Positions 21,682 through 32,831 of a stretch of DNA of 64,000 bases are shown piece by piece. Under the pieces are notes generated by a model. It saw only the letters and a program-made list of their open reading frames with translations. It did no database searches and was not told the DNA's origin. Origin of the DNA: Helichrysum umbraculigerum (Eukaryota; Streptophyta; Magnoliopsida; Asterales; Asteraceae); NCBI GenBank assembly GCA_949592205.1, contig CATIUR010000004.1:82559337-82623336 (forward strand), read 5' to 3'. The position numbers and the translations under genes were made by a program. Every line of letters starts with the position of its first letter. Positions within the stretch are counted from its first letter, which is position 1.

Positions 21682-22791
21682 ATGCCTCCACGACGCCAAA
21701 AGTTCACTCAAGCTCAGGTTGATCGACTGGTTGCTGATGCACTAAGTGCTGAGCGACAACGATCCAGCGGCGCTGAAACACCACCAAATACCACTGTAGT
21801 GAAACCTTGCACCTACAAAGACTTCCTTAACTGCAATCCTTTGAACTTCAAAGGCACGGAAGGTGCCATTGGGTTGTTGAGATGGCTGGAGAAGACAGAG
21901 GCAGTCTTTCGCATCTACAGCTGCCCTGAGAACTGTAAGGTCAAGTTCTCCACCTACACTTTCATGGACGATGCTCTGACATGGTGGAACACTTATGCCG
22001 ACTCCGTGGGTCAAGACATTGCTCTGGAAACTCCCTGGGATGAGCTGAAGAAAATGCTCAAGGATGAGTATTGTCCTAGGGATGAGATTCAACAGCTTGA
22101 GGCGGAATTCTGGAATCTCTCCACTTAAGGGAATGACATTGCTGGCTACTCTTCACGATTCAATCAGTTAGCACACCTGTGCCCATCTATGGTTGATACG
22201 GAATCCAAACGAATTGAGCGCTATGTCTGGGGACTTCCTCCACAAATTCAGGGAATGGTTACTTCGTCAAACTCTCCCACATTTCATGGTACAGTACGTA
22301 TGGCACACAAACTAATGGCACAAATGGTTCGTCAAGGAACCGCTGGCGACAAAACTACTGGAAACAGCTCGGGAGATAACAAGAGGAAAGCTGATGGAAG
22401 CTCTGGAAATCAGAGCCAAGCTAACAAAAAGCCTGCAACTGCTCAGGCCAACACCTCTGAATCTGATGACAAGAAAGAGTATAAGGGAAGAAAGCCCTAT
22501 TGTTCTAAGTGCAAGCTTCATCATGATGGTCTGTGTCCTTGCACCAAATGCAAGCGATTTGGACATCTGACTAAGGACTGTAAAGCAACCACCACTGGTA
22601 CCGACACCTCTGCACCCAAAACCTGCTATGAGTGCAATGGTACTGGGCATTTCAAGAGAGATTGCCCAAAACTGAAGGATAAAAACAACAACGCCGCTAA
22701 GGGCAGATTCTATGTACTTAATGCTGAAGGTAATCACCAGAACCCTAGACTTATTGACTTACTCAACACGGGTACGTACATTCCCGGATAA
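21682..22791 (+). pseudogene. gag pseudogene of element F, copy 2
   Basis: Same gene as at 15992-17101, displaced by 5690 bp. It shares the TAA after EAEFWNLST (22126-22128), so that lesion predates the dimer or arose before copying. It lacks the second stop: the first zinc knuckle reads CTKCKRFGHLTKDC and the downstream frame from 22189 stays open to 22791. Other visible differences include cysteine-to-tyrosine in the core (RICSC versus RIYSC) and histidine-to-arginine near residue 193. The gag would still terminate early unless the stop is read through. Confidence 0.85.
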
Positions 22792-24271
22792 CCAAACTGC
22801 ATCTGTATTACTTACTTGAATAGGTACTATTACTGCTTAGTACTTTATGTGTTTCCTTAGATTCTAAGTACAAATAGAATAAGGAAATTGGCGAACTATT
22901 TCAGATAGACAGTATGAAACCGATGGAATCGGTAATACATACAAGTATGATTAGGCTATTATGGGATATTGGTATATATACATACGTAGGCCTAGACTAC
23001 GTACTACTCACTAGGCTATTATATACTGGATGTATAGGAATAGGCCTTTACTCGATGATACCCTTGAGACCATCTACACCATTATAAATGACAAACATAG
23101 CTGCTACAATGTCCTTTGATACGAATATCGGGACTCTGTTTTAAACTGCTACTGTCTACAAAATTTTTATGTTTACAACGTACTCCGTCGTACTGTTAGG
23201 CGAACCCTAGGAAAATCATTTTCAACAATTTAACATGCTTTTACCCCGAAACTTTTCATGAATTTTGTTTTTGAATAGATTTTGGTAAACAAGATTTCAA
23301 AACATTGTCGCTGAAAAAAAAAAAAAAAAAAAAAAAAATTTCAACCAAACTATTTATTGATTAAAGTTTTCATCAAACTTCCAAATTTTCAATCGACTTT
23401 CACTGTCAAAATTTTCTGACAAATGTGCTTTAACAAACATGTCGCAAAATTTCTTACGATATGTTTTAAAGAACTTTCAAAACTTCAAAACCGTTCAAAC
23501 TTGCTTACTGTACACAACTTTATACAAGATTTCAAACTTTGAATGGTCAATAAAATTACACAGTACACAATGACTTCCTTGCTGTTATAGGAACAAAACT
23601 TACCAGAATCTGAATAGGGATGCGATTATGGTAACTCGCTAGCAACCTATCTGCTTTCATACTACTTACTTGATAAACTTTACTTGCTACTTGATACTTG
23701 TTAGGTTTTCCCTAGATTCTAAGTACACTAAAGAGTTAGGGGAAAATGACAATTTAGATTCTATAGTTTATATATGAGACGATGTTTGGCTTGCATAAGT
23801 ATTGGGATAACAAATCCTACATTGTTTTATACCGGAAAACATACCGGTTAATATTTTTATATATACAACGGGTCACATTTCATATAAAGCTAATGTAGGC
23901 TAAACATTTCGTTTCTGTATGAGACTGATAGGGCTACTAGTGTAAAATGTAGCTGTACTCTAGCAATTGGCTAAACGACAAACTTTGTCCTACCGACAAA
24001 ACAATCAAGGAATTACTGAATTACTTTAGGCTACTAGTACACATTGTAGCTACTCCCTAGTGATCGACTGGACTGATCATGTAGGCACAATAGTCAAAAC
24101 ATCTCGAAACTTCATTTCGAATTTCTTAGTTGCCGGAAGGGCACTAGTTCAACAAGGGGAGATAGACAACTCTAGATAGGTGTTGTCAGACTTACATAGA
24201 TAACACGCGAACTATAACTTGAATACAACGATAAATACTACGAACAAATTTCGGGACGAAATTCTCCTAAC
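22792..24271 (+). other. Non-coding 3' internal region of F copy 2
   Basis: Matches 17102-18580 with a few substitutions and a slightly longer poly(A) tract (near 23314-23338). It has the same two protease-like remnants and no open frame. Confidence 0.6.
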
Positions 24272-24281
24272 AAGGGGAGAA

Positions 24282-26592
24282 TGTGACACCCGGTCAAAAA
24301 TGACCCAAATTTCAGTACAAATTTAAACTTTAATTACAAAGTATTATATAACCTGAAACGATTATATAATAATCACACGTACACAAATCTAGTAGAACGC
24401 AAAAACCCAAAATAGAATTTGGTGAAAAACATTTTTAAACAAAGTATTATTATTGAGAATAATAATTACTTACTCCGAAAATTATTTAAATACATTTTAG
24501 ATACAGAAAACTATCCGTGTATTTTGAGTTAAACTAATATATATTTTTATATCTCATTGGAAGTATTTTTAGAGAATACTTCAATTATAAACATATACGA
24601 AATAATATTTGGAAAATTATCATATTTAAATATTATACTACATTACGATCGGGTACGCAAACACGGGTCGAAAATACCACCAACCATCAATTATTGGAGG
24701 CCGATTAAATCAACCGACCCCCAATAATTCACACACACTCGCACACATTCTCTACCTCTCTCGGCTCTCACTCTCTCGGTCTCTCGCTCTATTTCGTGGA
24801 TCATCAAACCAACAACAACAACATCACAGAATCATAATCATCATCATCTCCATCCTTGTTCATCATCATCATCGGATCATCCTCATCACCATCACTTTCG
24901 ATCTCGATTTTGATTTGTAAGAAAACTTTAAACTTTACTTTAATTTAGTGTTTACAATACGTAGTATAACATGTAATACCATTGTACTAAGTTATAGTAT
25001 GCGGAAATTGGAATTAAAATTGGTTTTGTAAACTTGCTGCTCTAACAGAACTGAAAACCAGTAACTACCCGGCGGGTACCCATAGTACCCGGCGGGCATC
25101 CCTAAAAATCTTCGAATCCGGCGTATTGGATTGAATACGGCGTATTCAAACTAATACGACGGATCTCCAGGACCCTAATTTACACTAGGTGCATAATGGA
25201 AAGGAGACCCTAATTTACACTAGGTGCATAATGGAAAAACTAGGTGCATAATGGAAAACTAGGTGCATAATGGAAAACTAGGTGCATAATGGAAAAACTA
25301 GGTGCATAATGGAAAAACTAGGTGCATAATGGAAAAACCAGGTGCATAATAGAAAACTAGGTGCATAATGGTTTGAACTAGGTGCATAACGCGTAGTAAC
25401 TATATAGAGAGTCACTAAATGATATGGAAAACATTTAGAACGGATAAAAATACTTTTATACAAACTATGTTTTGGTATGTATATACGTATATGTATAAAT
25501 TTACGATAACTATATATATATATATACAAAATCAACATTCGTAACAAACAAATTATGTTTTTGAAAAGACAACTACAATTATATGTATATATATACATAT
25601 ATTCAAGGACGACAAGTAATATATATAAGAATATATATATTCAACTAATAAGTATATCGATATATATACTTACGTGCAACGAATGATTTATTAAACGTAC
25701 ACTTACAATTATATAATATCGCGTGTTTAGGACATTAGGAGATTACTGTTGGAACACGCACGCACATTAGGATTGCTTGCTCATCAGGTGAGTCTCATGG
25801 CCCCATTTTTACTGTTTTTACATTGGGGGAGATGCATTACTTGTTTTACTCGAACACATTTACTTACTTACTTGATTACAAACTGATTTAGTGGTATATC
25901 GATTGCATGAGATTTACTTAATCCAATGAAGTCCCTTTAATCATAGTTGTTAGTTATGGTCTTAAGCGCGAGTACTAGTAAATGGATCCATTAGGACTGA
26001 CAATCCTCACCCAGGGTAGCACGCACTACCCCAAACATGCAGTATAAATGGGTGTTTCTTACTCGTTACATATGAATGTTCTGGATTAGCATTCACGAGG
26101 GCAAAATTACTGATTGTTAAGCTTCGACTATGGTGCTCATGGCAATATATACGGAAACTATTGCGACTGTGCAATATTTACTCAATGATTTTACAAGCTG
26201 ATGTGTTCAAACTGTACTTACTATAAACCTATGAGATTCACCAACCTTTTGGTTGACCTGTTTTAGTAATGCATTCTCAGGTACGCAGCAACAGTAGGGT
26301 TGATCAGTACAGATGGCCCAGCAGGATATGCTTTAGTAGCTCGAGTCGCATGCAATTACACATATGAAGATTTTACTTGCATTATCTTTTGTATAATGAT
26401 TTTGTACTTAAAATCTAACTAAACAAGTTGCGAACTCATCAATGATGTATTACTTTTGAAAACTTATGTATTAATGTAACATCTTCTACAACGTCTCATT
26501 TAGAGTCGTTTGCTTGTACTTTGGGTTTGATTATTGATTAGTCACGCCCCAAAACAGTCGCTTCCGCAAAGCATTAAATTGGGGGTGTGACA
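24282..26592 (+). repeat. LTR F3 (3' LTR of the F array)
   Basis: 2311 bp, ending GGGTGTGACA followed by the TSD ttctc and the rest of LTR E3. It retains the additional repeat segment seen in F1, has a short TA tract like F2, and its predicted intron is 25788-26280. Confidence 0.9.
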
Positions 26593-28361
26593 TTCTCCCG
26601 TCCAACAAACGTATGGGTCGTTCTCCCATCCAAGACGCACGGGTCGTTCTCCCGTCCCTTGGCCAGTCGTTCTCTGGCACTAAAATACGTAGCTGGTCGT
26701 TCTCCAGCGCTTATATGAAAGTACCGGTCGTTCTCCGGTATACCAAACAAGTTTAAAGGTTTACAGTCGTTTGCAAAACAATTTACCGGTCGTTCCCCGG
26801 TCTAGTTAAAACAGTTTATCGAATAAGTTATCCCATTTGTTCAGTGTGTCAATATAAAAATGTTGTTTCATAAACACCAGTTTGTTCAATAGTTTAATAG
26901 TTCAAAGTACTATAATTGTTCGAGTAAACAAGTATGATAAACAATCATATAAGTAAAAGCAGTTATGGCAATAAGTAAAACAGTTGACTATGTTTTCCAC
27001 CCCTGTTCAAAAGCAGTTAAATTAGTAAAAGTAGGGGCTGTGAACTCACCTGTTGAGTTAAGTAGTTGTGCGAGTGCTAGCAAACCTAAGCCCAAGTACA
27101 GTCCAGAATCTCCTAACGTCCTAAACGTACGAGATTTAATAAGTATGTGGATGTCTAAACTAATCATCCATGCTAGTGTTTGTACAACCAAGTTATGTCC
27201 CAAGTATTTGTTAAACGTTTACGTTGTATTTCGTTGTTTGTGAAAATGTATACGACTTGTTGGTGATGTTTTGAAACAATAGTTCAAAAATGTTATTATC
27301 TCATTTGCTACAGTACTGCTACAGTAAAATTTGACTTTTCTACAGTAACTTTGACTTTTTAAAATGTGTTTTTAGGGTTCTGACTTGTGCGACGCAAGGT
27401 GCGACGTAAGGGTCTGCGTCGCATTCAGGTTTTGCGACGTCATGGGTTGCGTCGCATAGGCGACGTTCGCAATTTAATGCGACGGAACGGGTTGCGTCGC
27501 TATCTGCGACGTGGGGATGATTATGCGACGCAAAGGCCTGCGTCGCAGTACTATTTTTGGGCCAAAAGCGACGTAGTCGCCTGTTCGACGAACAGCTTAA
27601 AAATCAACGAGTTTTGGGTCGATTTGGACGTTTTTGGTTGTATAAAATGCTAAAACATGATAATCTAAGTATACTAAACATGAAATATTAACTAAAACTA
27701 CAAAATCTAGGAATTGACGGGATTTGTCGGAAACTTACGAGTGTCGGATTTGAAATCCGAAAAGGTAGAAATGTAGATCGTGGTCTCGTGGTCGTTTTAT
27801 TCCAAAGAAGTATGGTGATTCGGCGTCGTTTGAAGGTAGTTTGTGGCGTTTTTGTGGTGGTTTTTGGTTGGTGGTGGTTGTAGTAGAGAGAAAATGAAAA
27901 AGAGGAGGTGATGATGAATGAGAAAAGTGGGGAGGGAGAAAGGGTTTTGTCTCCCTTTTTCCTTCCTCTGTGTTTGCGCTCCGCGTTTGTTTACCCGATC
28001 GTTAAATGTTACTTTATTTTAACTAATATATTTTTAATTATACGAGTTGACGTTTTGCGTTATAAAATGATATGTAAATATTATCGACATAATATTTTAT
28101 TGTTTACGACGTTATTTAATAATTTCGTTTTATTAAATAATTTTGTTCACCAACAGTAGTATATTTTTGTCGCGTTTGTTTTCAGATTGTTCAGTACGTA
28201 ATTACTACTAATTACGAATACGTAATACTACGCGCATTATCTAGTTGGGCTTTGCTAGACTTACCTCTAAAATATGTTGTGAATTCACTCAGTTAGGGAA
28301 TTAGCCTAATAATGCAAGTGATTAATGTTATTAATCTCGTTTAAATTTGCGGGGTGTTACA
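26593..28361 (-). repeat. LTR E3, right fragment
   Basis: Begins with the TSD copy ttctc (26593-26597) and continues the hairpin array, the TGCGACG cluster (27381-27571) and the promoter-side end of the LTR to GGGGTGTTACA. It carries most of the nine private E3 changes I counted (for example tatgaa, tactat, gcgacgga, aaaatgct, gaaaatga). The outer TSD ttaaa follows at 28362-28366. Confidence 0.9.
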
Positions 28362-28366
28362 TTAAA

Positions 28367-28600
28367 CATTCATTTATGCTGAATATTAACTTATATATAT
28401 GTTATTATACACTTTTGAACGTGATAACATAACATTGATCAATGTATAACAATATATATGAGTTAACATTCATCTACGAGTTAATATGCATTATAAATGA
28501 ATGCTATAATGTTCATCAGAATGATATAAGTTAATATTCATTATAAAAGAATGTTAAAGACTCAATGAGATGTTAACATGCATTTATGATGAATATGAGT
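28367..28600. other. AT-rich repetitive flank, no gene
   Basis: Contains several variants of attcatttatgatgaat and ttaatattcattataaa in both orientations. It joins 3146 across the E array and looks like one older AT-rich repeat tract. Confidence 0.55.
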
Positions 28601-28854
28601 TACTCCCTCCGTCCCGATTTTATTGTCCAGTATTCCTTTTATGGATGCCCCAATTTTATTGTCCACTTCCATAAATAAATAAGAATAATGAGATAAAGTT
28701 CTTTTATGCCCCTAATTTATATATGTAAGACAAAAAGGTAGGTAAAAAGTAAAGGGTAAAACTGTCTTCTTACCAAAAAGTAAGAGAGATGATGATGTTT
28801 TCTTAAACTGCGTGTTTTTTGTCCGGGGACAATAAAATTGGGACGGAGGGAGTA
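28601..28854. mobile_element. Stowaway-type MITE (Tc1/mariner superfamily)
   Basis: Starts TACTCCCTCCGTCCCGATTT and ends AAATTGGGACGGAGGGAGTA, near-perfect inverted termini including the TA target. Inside the ends, tattgtcc repeats are mirrored by ggacaataa. Length is 254 bp with no coding capacity. Its right end touches the first base of element A. Confidence 0.92.
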
Positions 28855-29451
28855 TGTGACACCAGCTAATTAAGAACTTTAATTAGTGTCTAACTTACTT
28901 GTAATTACGTATGTTTAGTTTTGTATTAATCAAAAATATACGTAACATTTTGTGTAATTAAATACACGTATTTGCGATTTGTTTAAATCGTACACTTATG
29001 AACCGGACAAGGTCCGACACTATTTACTATGGATGTTGGTGACAAACTGTTAAAATAATGTGGATTTATCCAACAAACATTATTTACTTTAATATATTAC
29101 GAGAATATATTACACGATTATACGTTTTATTAAAACGTAACTTTACGCAACGAAAATGCGTGAAACGCGCCTGACAAACGAAATGAACTTAAGTTATATT
29201 TTTATAATTTCATAATAAGTATTATGATAAAATACTTTGGCTAAAAATATCGCGATTACACGTGTACGGTTAAAACGTTACACAATTCGAATAAACACAC
29301 GATTCGCGACCGAGGATCAAACGAAAACTCGAATATTATTTTAATAACTTAGAATATATTATTTGAGTAAAACTTTTATTAAAAATATTGTATTTTAAGT
29401 CGTTATCAAAACGTATTAAATAAAACGTTATACGATTAATTAAAACGCAAA

Positions 29452-29475
29452 ACGATCCGGTAAACGAACACGAGG
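29452..29475 (+). promoter_or_regulatory. Conserved LTR box shared by A, E and F
   Basis: ACGATCCGGTAAACGAACAC here. E has ACGATCGGGTAAACAAACGC (minus strand, 5290-5311) and F has ACGATCGGGTACGCAAACAC (13216-13238). In each it lies a few hundred bp into the LTR and precedes a CT- and CAACC-rich segment resembling a plant 5' UTR. It is probably part of the U3 promoter, by inference only. Confidence 0.5.
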
Positions 29476-29560
29476 CTTAACGTAACTTTGGGGAAACAAT
29501 TTAAGCACCACATGGGGTGGGACCCACCCCCAAATCAGCTGAAAAATCAGCCAAGATCAA

Positions 29561-29585
29561 CCCCCCCCCCCCCCCCCCCCCCCCC
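29561..29585 (+). repeat. Homopolymer of 25 C in the A 5' LTR
   Basis: The 3' LTR has only a short aaccgcccc at the same place (about 61310), so the run expanded after insertion or is an assembly-sensitive site. Confidence 0.9.
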
Positions 29586-30908
29586 ACATGCCTTGTTGTT
29601 GACTAAAATGATCATCATCACCACCACCCTACTTCACTCACTCCACACTCTTTCATTCACCTCAACCCTCTAACCTCTCTCTATCTCTATCTCTGCTGAT
29701 TTCCACAGCCCAAACCACCACCAATTCACCACCAAAAGCTACCTAAAAACACCTTGGATCGCAACACTCGTTTGGAAGAAAACGACCACGAGAACACGAG
29801 CTTCGTTCCTATCTTTTCCGTTTCTTCAAACACCATTGTGAGGCTTCATAACTCTTAAGCTTTACTTACATTATGTTTATTATCATGTTATGTTGCTTAT
29901 TCAACTTGTTAATGTCCAAATAAGTAATCAAAACGCAATTTAAAACTCGAAACTATGAGTTTATGTTTCCTGTGCAGATTTTGTTTCCACTTCAACGATT
30001 TTTATAAAATTCATTTCTTAATGAAAAATTATGTTTCTTAAGTCTAAAATTTAGTACAAGAAGTTATCTTTCCAACAAAATTAGTCTCGTAACTTTTCGA
30101 CTACGTTTACTACTCGAAAACATTTTTCTCCGGTGACATAGGGTTACTGTTCCGGCGGATAGAAACTTTCAGTAACTTCTCGAGGCCATATCTCGAGTTC
30201 TAGACCTCAAAAACGTATGAGACCACTTGGTAAATCTTGGTAATTTTGTTATATACAAAAAGTTCTTCTTTGGCTCGTTCTAGAAATACACTCATTTTTC
30301 CAGAAAATTTGATTTTTGAGTAGTGGTTTAATCTCGGATTAAACTGAACCATGATACTTTGTGAATTTTTATAAAATATCAACCGACCTCTAAAAGTCAT
30401 AAACAAATTACAGGAAGTACATAACATATGTGGGAACGTCGTGTAAAAATTTCAGAACGATTCGATAAAGTTTACTATTTTAAATAAAAATCACAAAGTC
30501 GGACAAACAGTAACTCCGTGAATCTATTATCGCATGAACAGTAACTCCGTGATTCTAGTGTCGGATGAACAGTAAAAATTGACTTTTGTTGACTGTCGGA
30601 CTGAGGGTTGACTCTCGGACTTTAGGGTGAGACTCGGATGCATAGTTTCGGACTTGATAACGCTCGAATCAAACCAAACCCGTTTGACCTAGTAGACGAA
30701 AAACAAATACTTAAACGAAAACGGAAAACATCCACCTGCGACAATCTATTATCGCATGAACAGTGTCCGAGAATGTCATTGTCGCATGATTATGTATTGT
30801 CGCACGAAACGGAAACTTTAAAATACTTTTTACACTAAGTATCGAATACATACAACAACTATACCTTATACGACAATACACTTACATGATATACATATTC
30901 TTTGAGAC

Positions 30909-30909
<1 letters not shown>

Positions 30910-30955
<46 letters not shown>
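30910..30955. repeat. (TA)n microsatellite in the A 5' LTR
   Basis: About 23 TA units. The 3' LTR counterpart (62679-62696) is much shorter. Confidence 0.95.
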
Positions 30956-30956
<1 letters not shown>

Positions 30957-31030
30957 TACTTTGCTCGACACAATTAATACAAGAAAACTACTATACTTTG
31001 GGAAGTATACACTACAACTTCAAATACGGA

Positions 31031-31154
31031 TGAGTTTACACTCACTTAATTATGAGATTACACTCATACATACACGAGATTACACTCGAATCTCTTGACT
31101 TAAAAAGACGAGCTTACACTTGCACGAGTTTACACTCGAACGGACTTACATCCG
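31031..31154 (+). repeat. Array of TTACA-loop mini-hairpins with covarying stems (A 5' LTR)
   Basis: Six units of 4-5 bp stems around a constant NTTACA loop: TGAG TTTACA CTCA (31031-31044), ATGAG ATTACA CTCAT (31052-31067), CGAG ATTACA CTCG (31075-31088), CGAG CTTACA CTTG (31109-31122, one G-T pair), CGAG TTTACA CTCG (31125-31138) and CGGA CTTACA TCCG (31141-31154). A seventh, CGGA CTTACA TCCG, lies at 31449-31462. The array is repeated in the 3' LTR from about 62779. Confidence 0.8.
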
Positions 31155-31503
31155 AACAACAACTACGTGTCACATTGCAAATAATCAACTTATGTATATG
31201 CTTTACAAGGTATACAAACACGATGAATTACATAATAATAGTATTTGAATTATTATTACACCTCCGTCACCAACGGTCCACACTTAATTACAAACAATTA
31301 CAAACGTACAAACAAATACTTGGACATTTCCTAGTTGAGTGGACAACTAGCATGGGTGATCTTTTAAGACACCAACCTACTTACTCATTTACTTACAACC
31401 TTGGGCGTTTCGGACGCCAGAAGGTTGCAGGGTTCGGAGAACCACATACGGACTTACATCCGCGTTACTTGTTTGATTCCTCAGACATACTTGCTAGACT
31501 CAG

Positions 31504-32035
31504 GTGAGTCTTACAGCCCCACTTTTATTGTTTTTTACTTTGGGGTGAGATATTTGCTACCGTTTTACGTATGAACACAAGTACTGAACTGCTACACACT
31601 ACTTTTACATACATTACATGAGTTACTTTTTATCCACTGAAATCCTCCTATCATAAGTTGTTAGTTATGGACTTAAGCGCGATTACTAGTAGATGGATTC
31701 ATTTGGGACTGACAATCCCTACCTGGGGTAGTAGCGCTACCACGGATTACACCGTAGAAACAGGCATATTAGTATTTGTTACATATGAGTGTCCGGATAG
31801 CACTCACGGGGGTACGTGATGCTGTACTTGACGGTACCATTCACACTACACTGTTAAGCTTCAACTTGTGAGCTCATGGTAATTGTGTTGACCTACTGAT
31901 TTACTGAGTTACTTATTTACTTACTATGCTCGAGGGCATTACTGGTACTTTACTTGTGGTTCATAAATGACTTACTATACTAAACCTGTGAGATTCACCA
32001 ACCTTTTGGTTGACACTTTTTAGCATTTATCTCAG
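31504..32035 (+). other. Predicted intron inside the A 5' LTR
   Basis: Donor GACTCAG|GTGAGTCTTACAGCCCC and acceptor TTTAGCATTTATCTCAG|GTAC enclose 532 nt. Between them lie a GAGTG...CACTC hairpin (near 31788), an ATGC TCGAGG GCAT hairpin (near 31927) and CAACC TTTT GGTTG (near 32000). The first two have homologues with different, compensated stems in F and D. The third keeps its CAACC...GGTTG stem in F, and D has CAAC...GTTG. In the 3' LTR the donor is at 63262 and element D interrupts the intron. Confidence 0.45.
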
Positions 32036-32325
32036 GTACATTACATCAGTAGGACTGCACACCCTGAGGGGACTGATAGCTCGAGTCACATGCATACTAC
32101 TTTGGAGATTCTGTCGCATTATTTTTGGTTATGATTATTATGTAATAGAATCTCTAAGAAACTACCTCTGAACTCGGAGCCTGTACTATGATTTTACAAC
32201 GTAATACTTTTGTACTATTGTACGATGTTGCATATAGATGTCGTTTGCTTTACCTTGGTGCTTGATTATTGATTAGTAACACCCAAAGCTTGCTTCCGCT
32301 AAACAGTGAATTTGGGGGTGTTACA

Positions 32326-32335
32326 GATTGATATC
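32326..32335 (+). promoter_or_regulatory. PBS of element A, left part, with TSD of B
   Basis: gattg followed by atatc. The rest of the site resumes after B as gtatcggagcc (44568-44578). The 5-bp duplication is atatc (32331-32335) and gtatc (44568-44572), with one mismatch. Insertion of B here destroyed A's tRNA primer site. Confidence 0.85.
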
Positions 32336-32831
32336 TGATGTGACTCAAATAGTCATGTTTTTAAGGGCAATATTCCGCACTTTTTGGACGTATCTTTAGT
32401 GAAAACATTCCAAAATGATCATTATTTACTAAAATTCACTAAAGTGGTCTAAATATAGGCGTTGCTGCAAAAATCACCTAAAACGTCCAAATAACAAGCA
32501 AATCAGGACGAATAAACGTGCACAAAATCATCCGGCCTCATTTACCTTATATAGATCACATTATAACTTCATCATATGATAAAACAGGTAAAATCGAGAC
32601 GGGAAAATCAAGAATCATGCAAATCGGATAAAGAACGGAGAAGACTGAGCAGTATCAGACCCTATAAAGTCATTTCGGCTATGCTTGAGCTATACACATC
32701 CAATTTCAGTGAAATTGGCATCATTAGAAGCGTAACAGAATTACGAAACCATAGGCAAAAGAATCGGGTCAAACGGACGCATAACGAAGGAGATACGCGC
32801 GTTTTAAGCAACGAACGAAATCAGACGAACA

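Larger units (their letters stand above)
12853..26592 (+). mobile_element. Element F: gag-only Ty3-like LTR element as a tandem dimer (3 LTRs, 2 internal regions) inside LTR E3
   Basis: LTRs start at 12853, 18591 and 24282 (TGTGACACCCGG...GGGTGTGACA; 2323, 2275 and 2311 bp). Two internal regions each have an iMet PBS, a broken gag and the PPT aaggggagaa. A single TSD, ttctc, flanks the entire array (12848-12852 and 26593-26597). The unit periods are 5738 and 5691 bp and differ mainly in repeat-tract lengths. Pol is absent apart from short protease-like remnants. The leader after the PBS is clearly homologous to that of A (44573 onward). Both gag copies share one nonsense codon. Confidence 0.9.
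3147..28361 (-). mobile_element. Element E: gag-only Ty3-like LTR element as a tandem dimer (3 LTRs, 2 internal regions), split by element F
   Basis: Three LTRs of 2524 bp start at 3147, 7620 and 12093, an exact period of 4473 bp. They enclose two 1949-bp internal regions on the minus strand, each with an iMet-type PBS, a gag frame and a polypurine tract. The whole array is flanked by one 5-bp duplication, ttaaa at 3142-3146 and 28362-28366. The third LTR is interrupted by element F at 12853-26592; its two parts (760 and 1764 bp) sum to 2524. No protease, RT, RNase H or integrase is present, so the element is non-autonomous. LTR copies differ from one another by about 4 to 9 private changes each. 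The shared LTR termini and leader place it in the same Tekay-like group as A. Confidence 0.9.
28855..32325 (+). repeat. 5' LTR of element A
   Basis: TGTGACACCAGC...GGGGGTGTTACA, 3471 bp. Landmarks: box ACGATCCGGTAAACGAACACG at 29452-29475; palindrome GGGGTGGGACCCACCCC near 29515; a 25-base C run (29561-29585); a CT-rich leader-like segment near 29670-29760; a (TA)n tract (30910-30955); the TTACA-loop hairpin array (31031-31154); and the predicted intron (31504-32035). Frames within it (30638-30838, 31052-31507) are repeat-driven and not credible genes. Confidence 0.88.

Noticed and set aside
3147..28361. The E and F tandem arrays could be pure assembly duplications.
   Set aside because: Copies carry private substitutions, F has unequal unit lengths, and outer TSDs are correct, so a real structure is favoured. 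Long reads would settle it.
31052..31507. A 151-codon frame in the A LTR.
   Set aside because: It spans the TTACA hairpin array and ends at the predicted donor, has low-complexity composition, and is broken in the 3' LTR.
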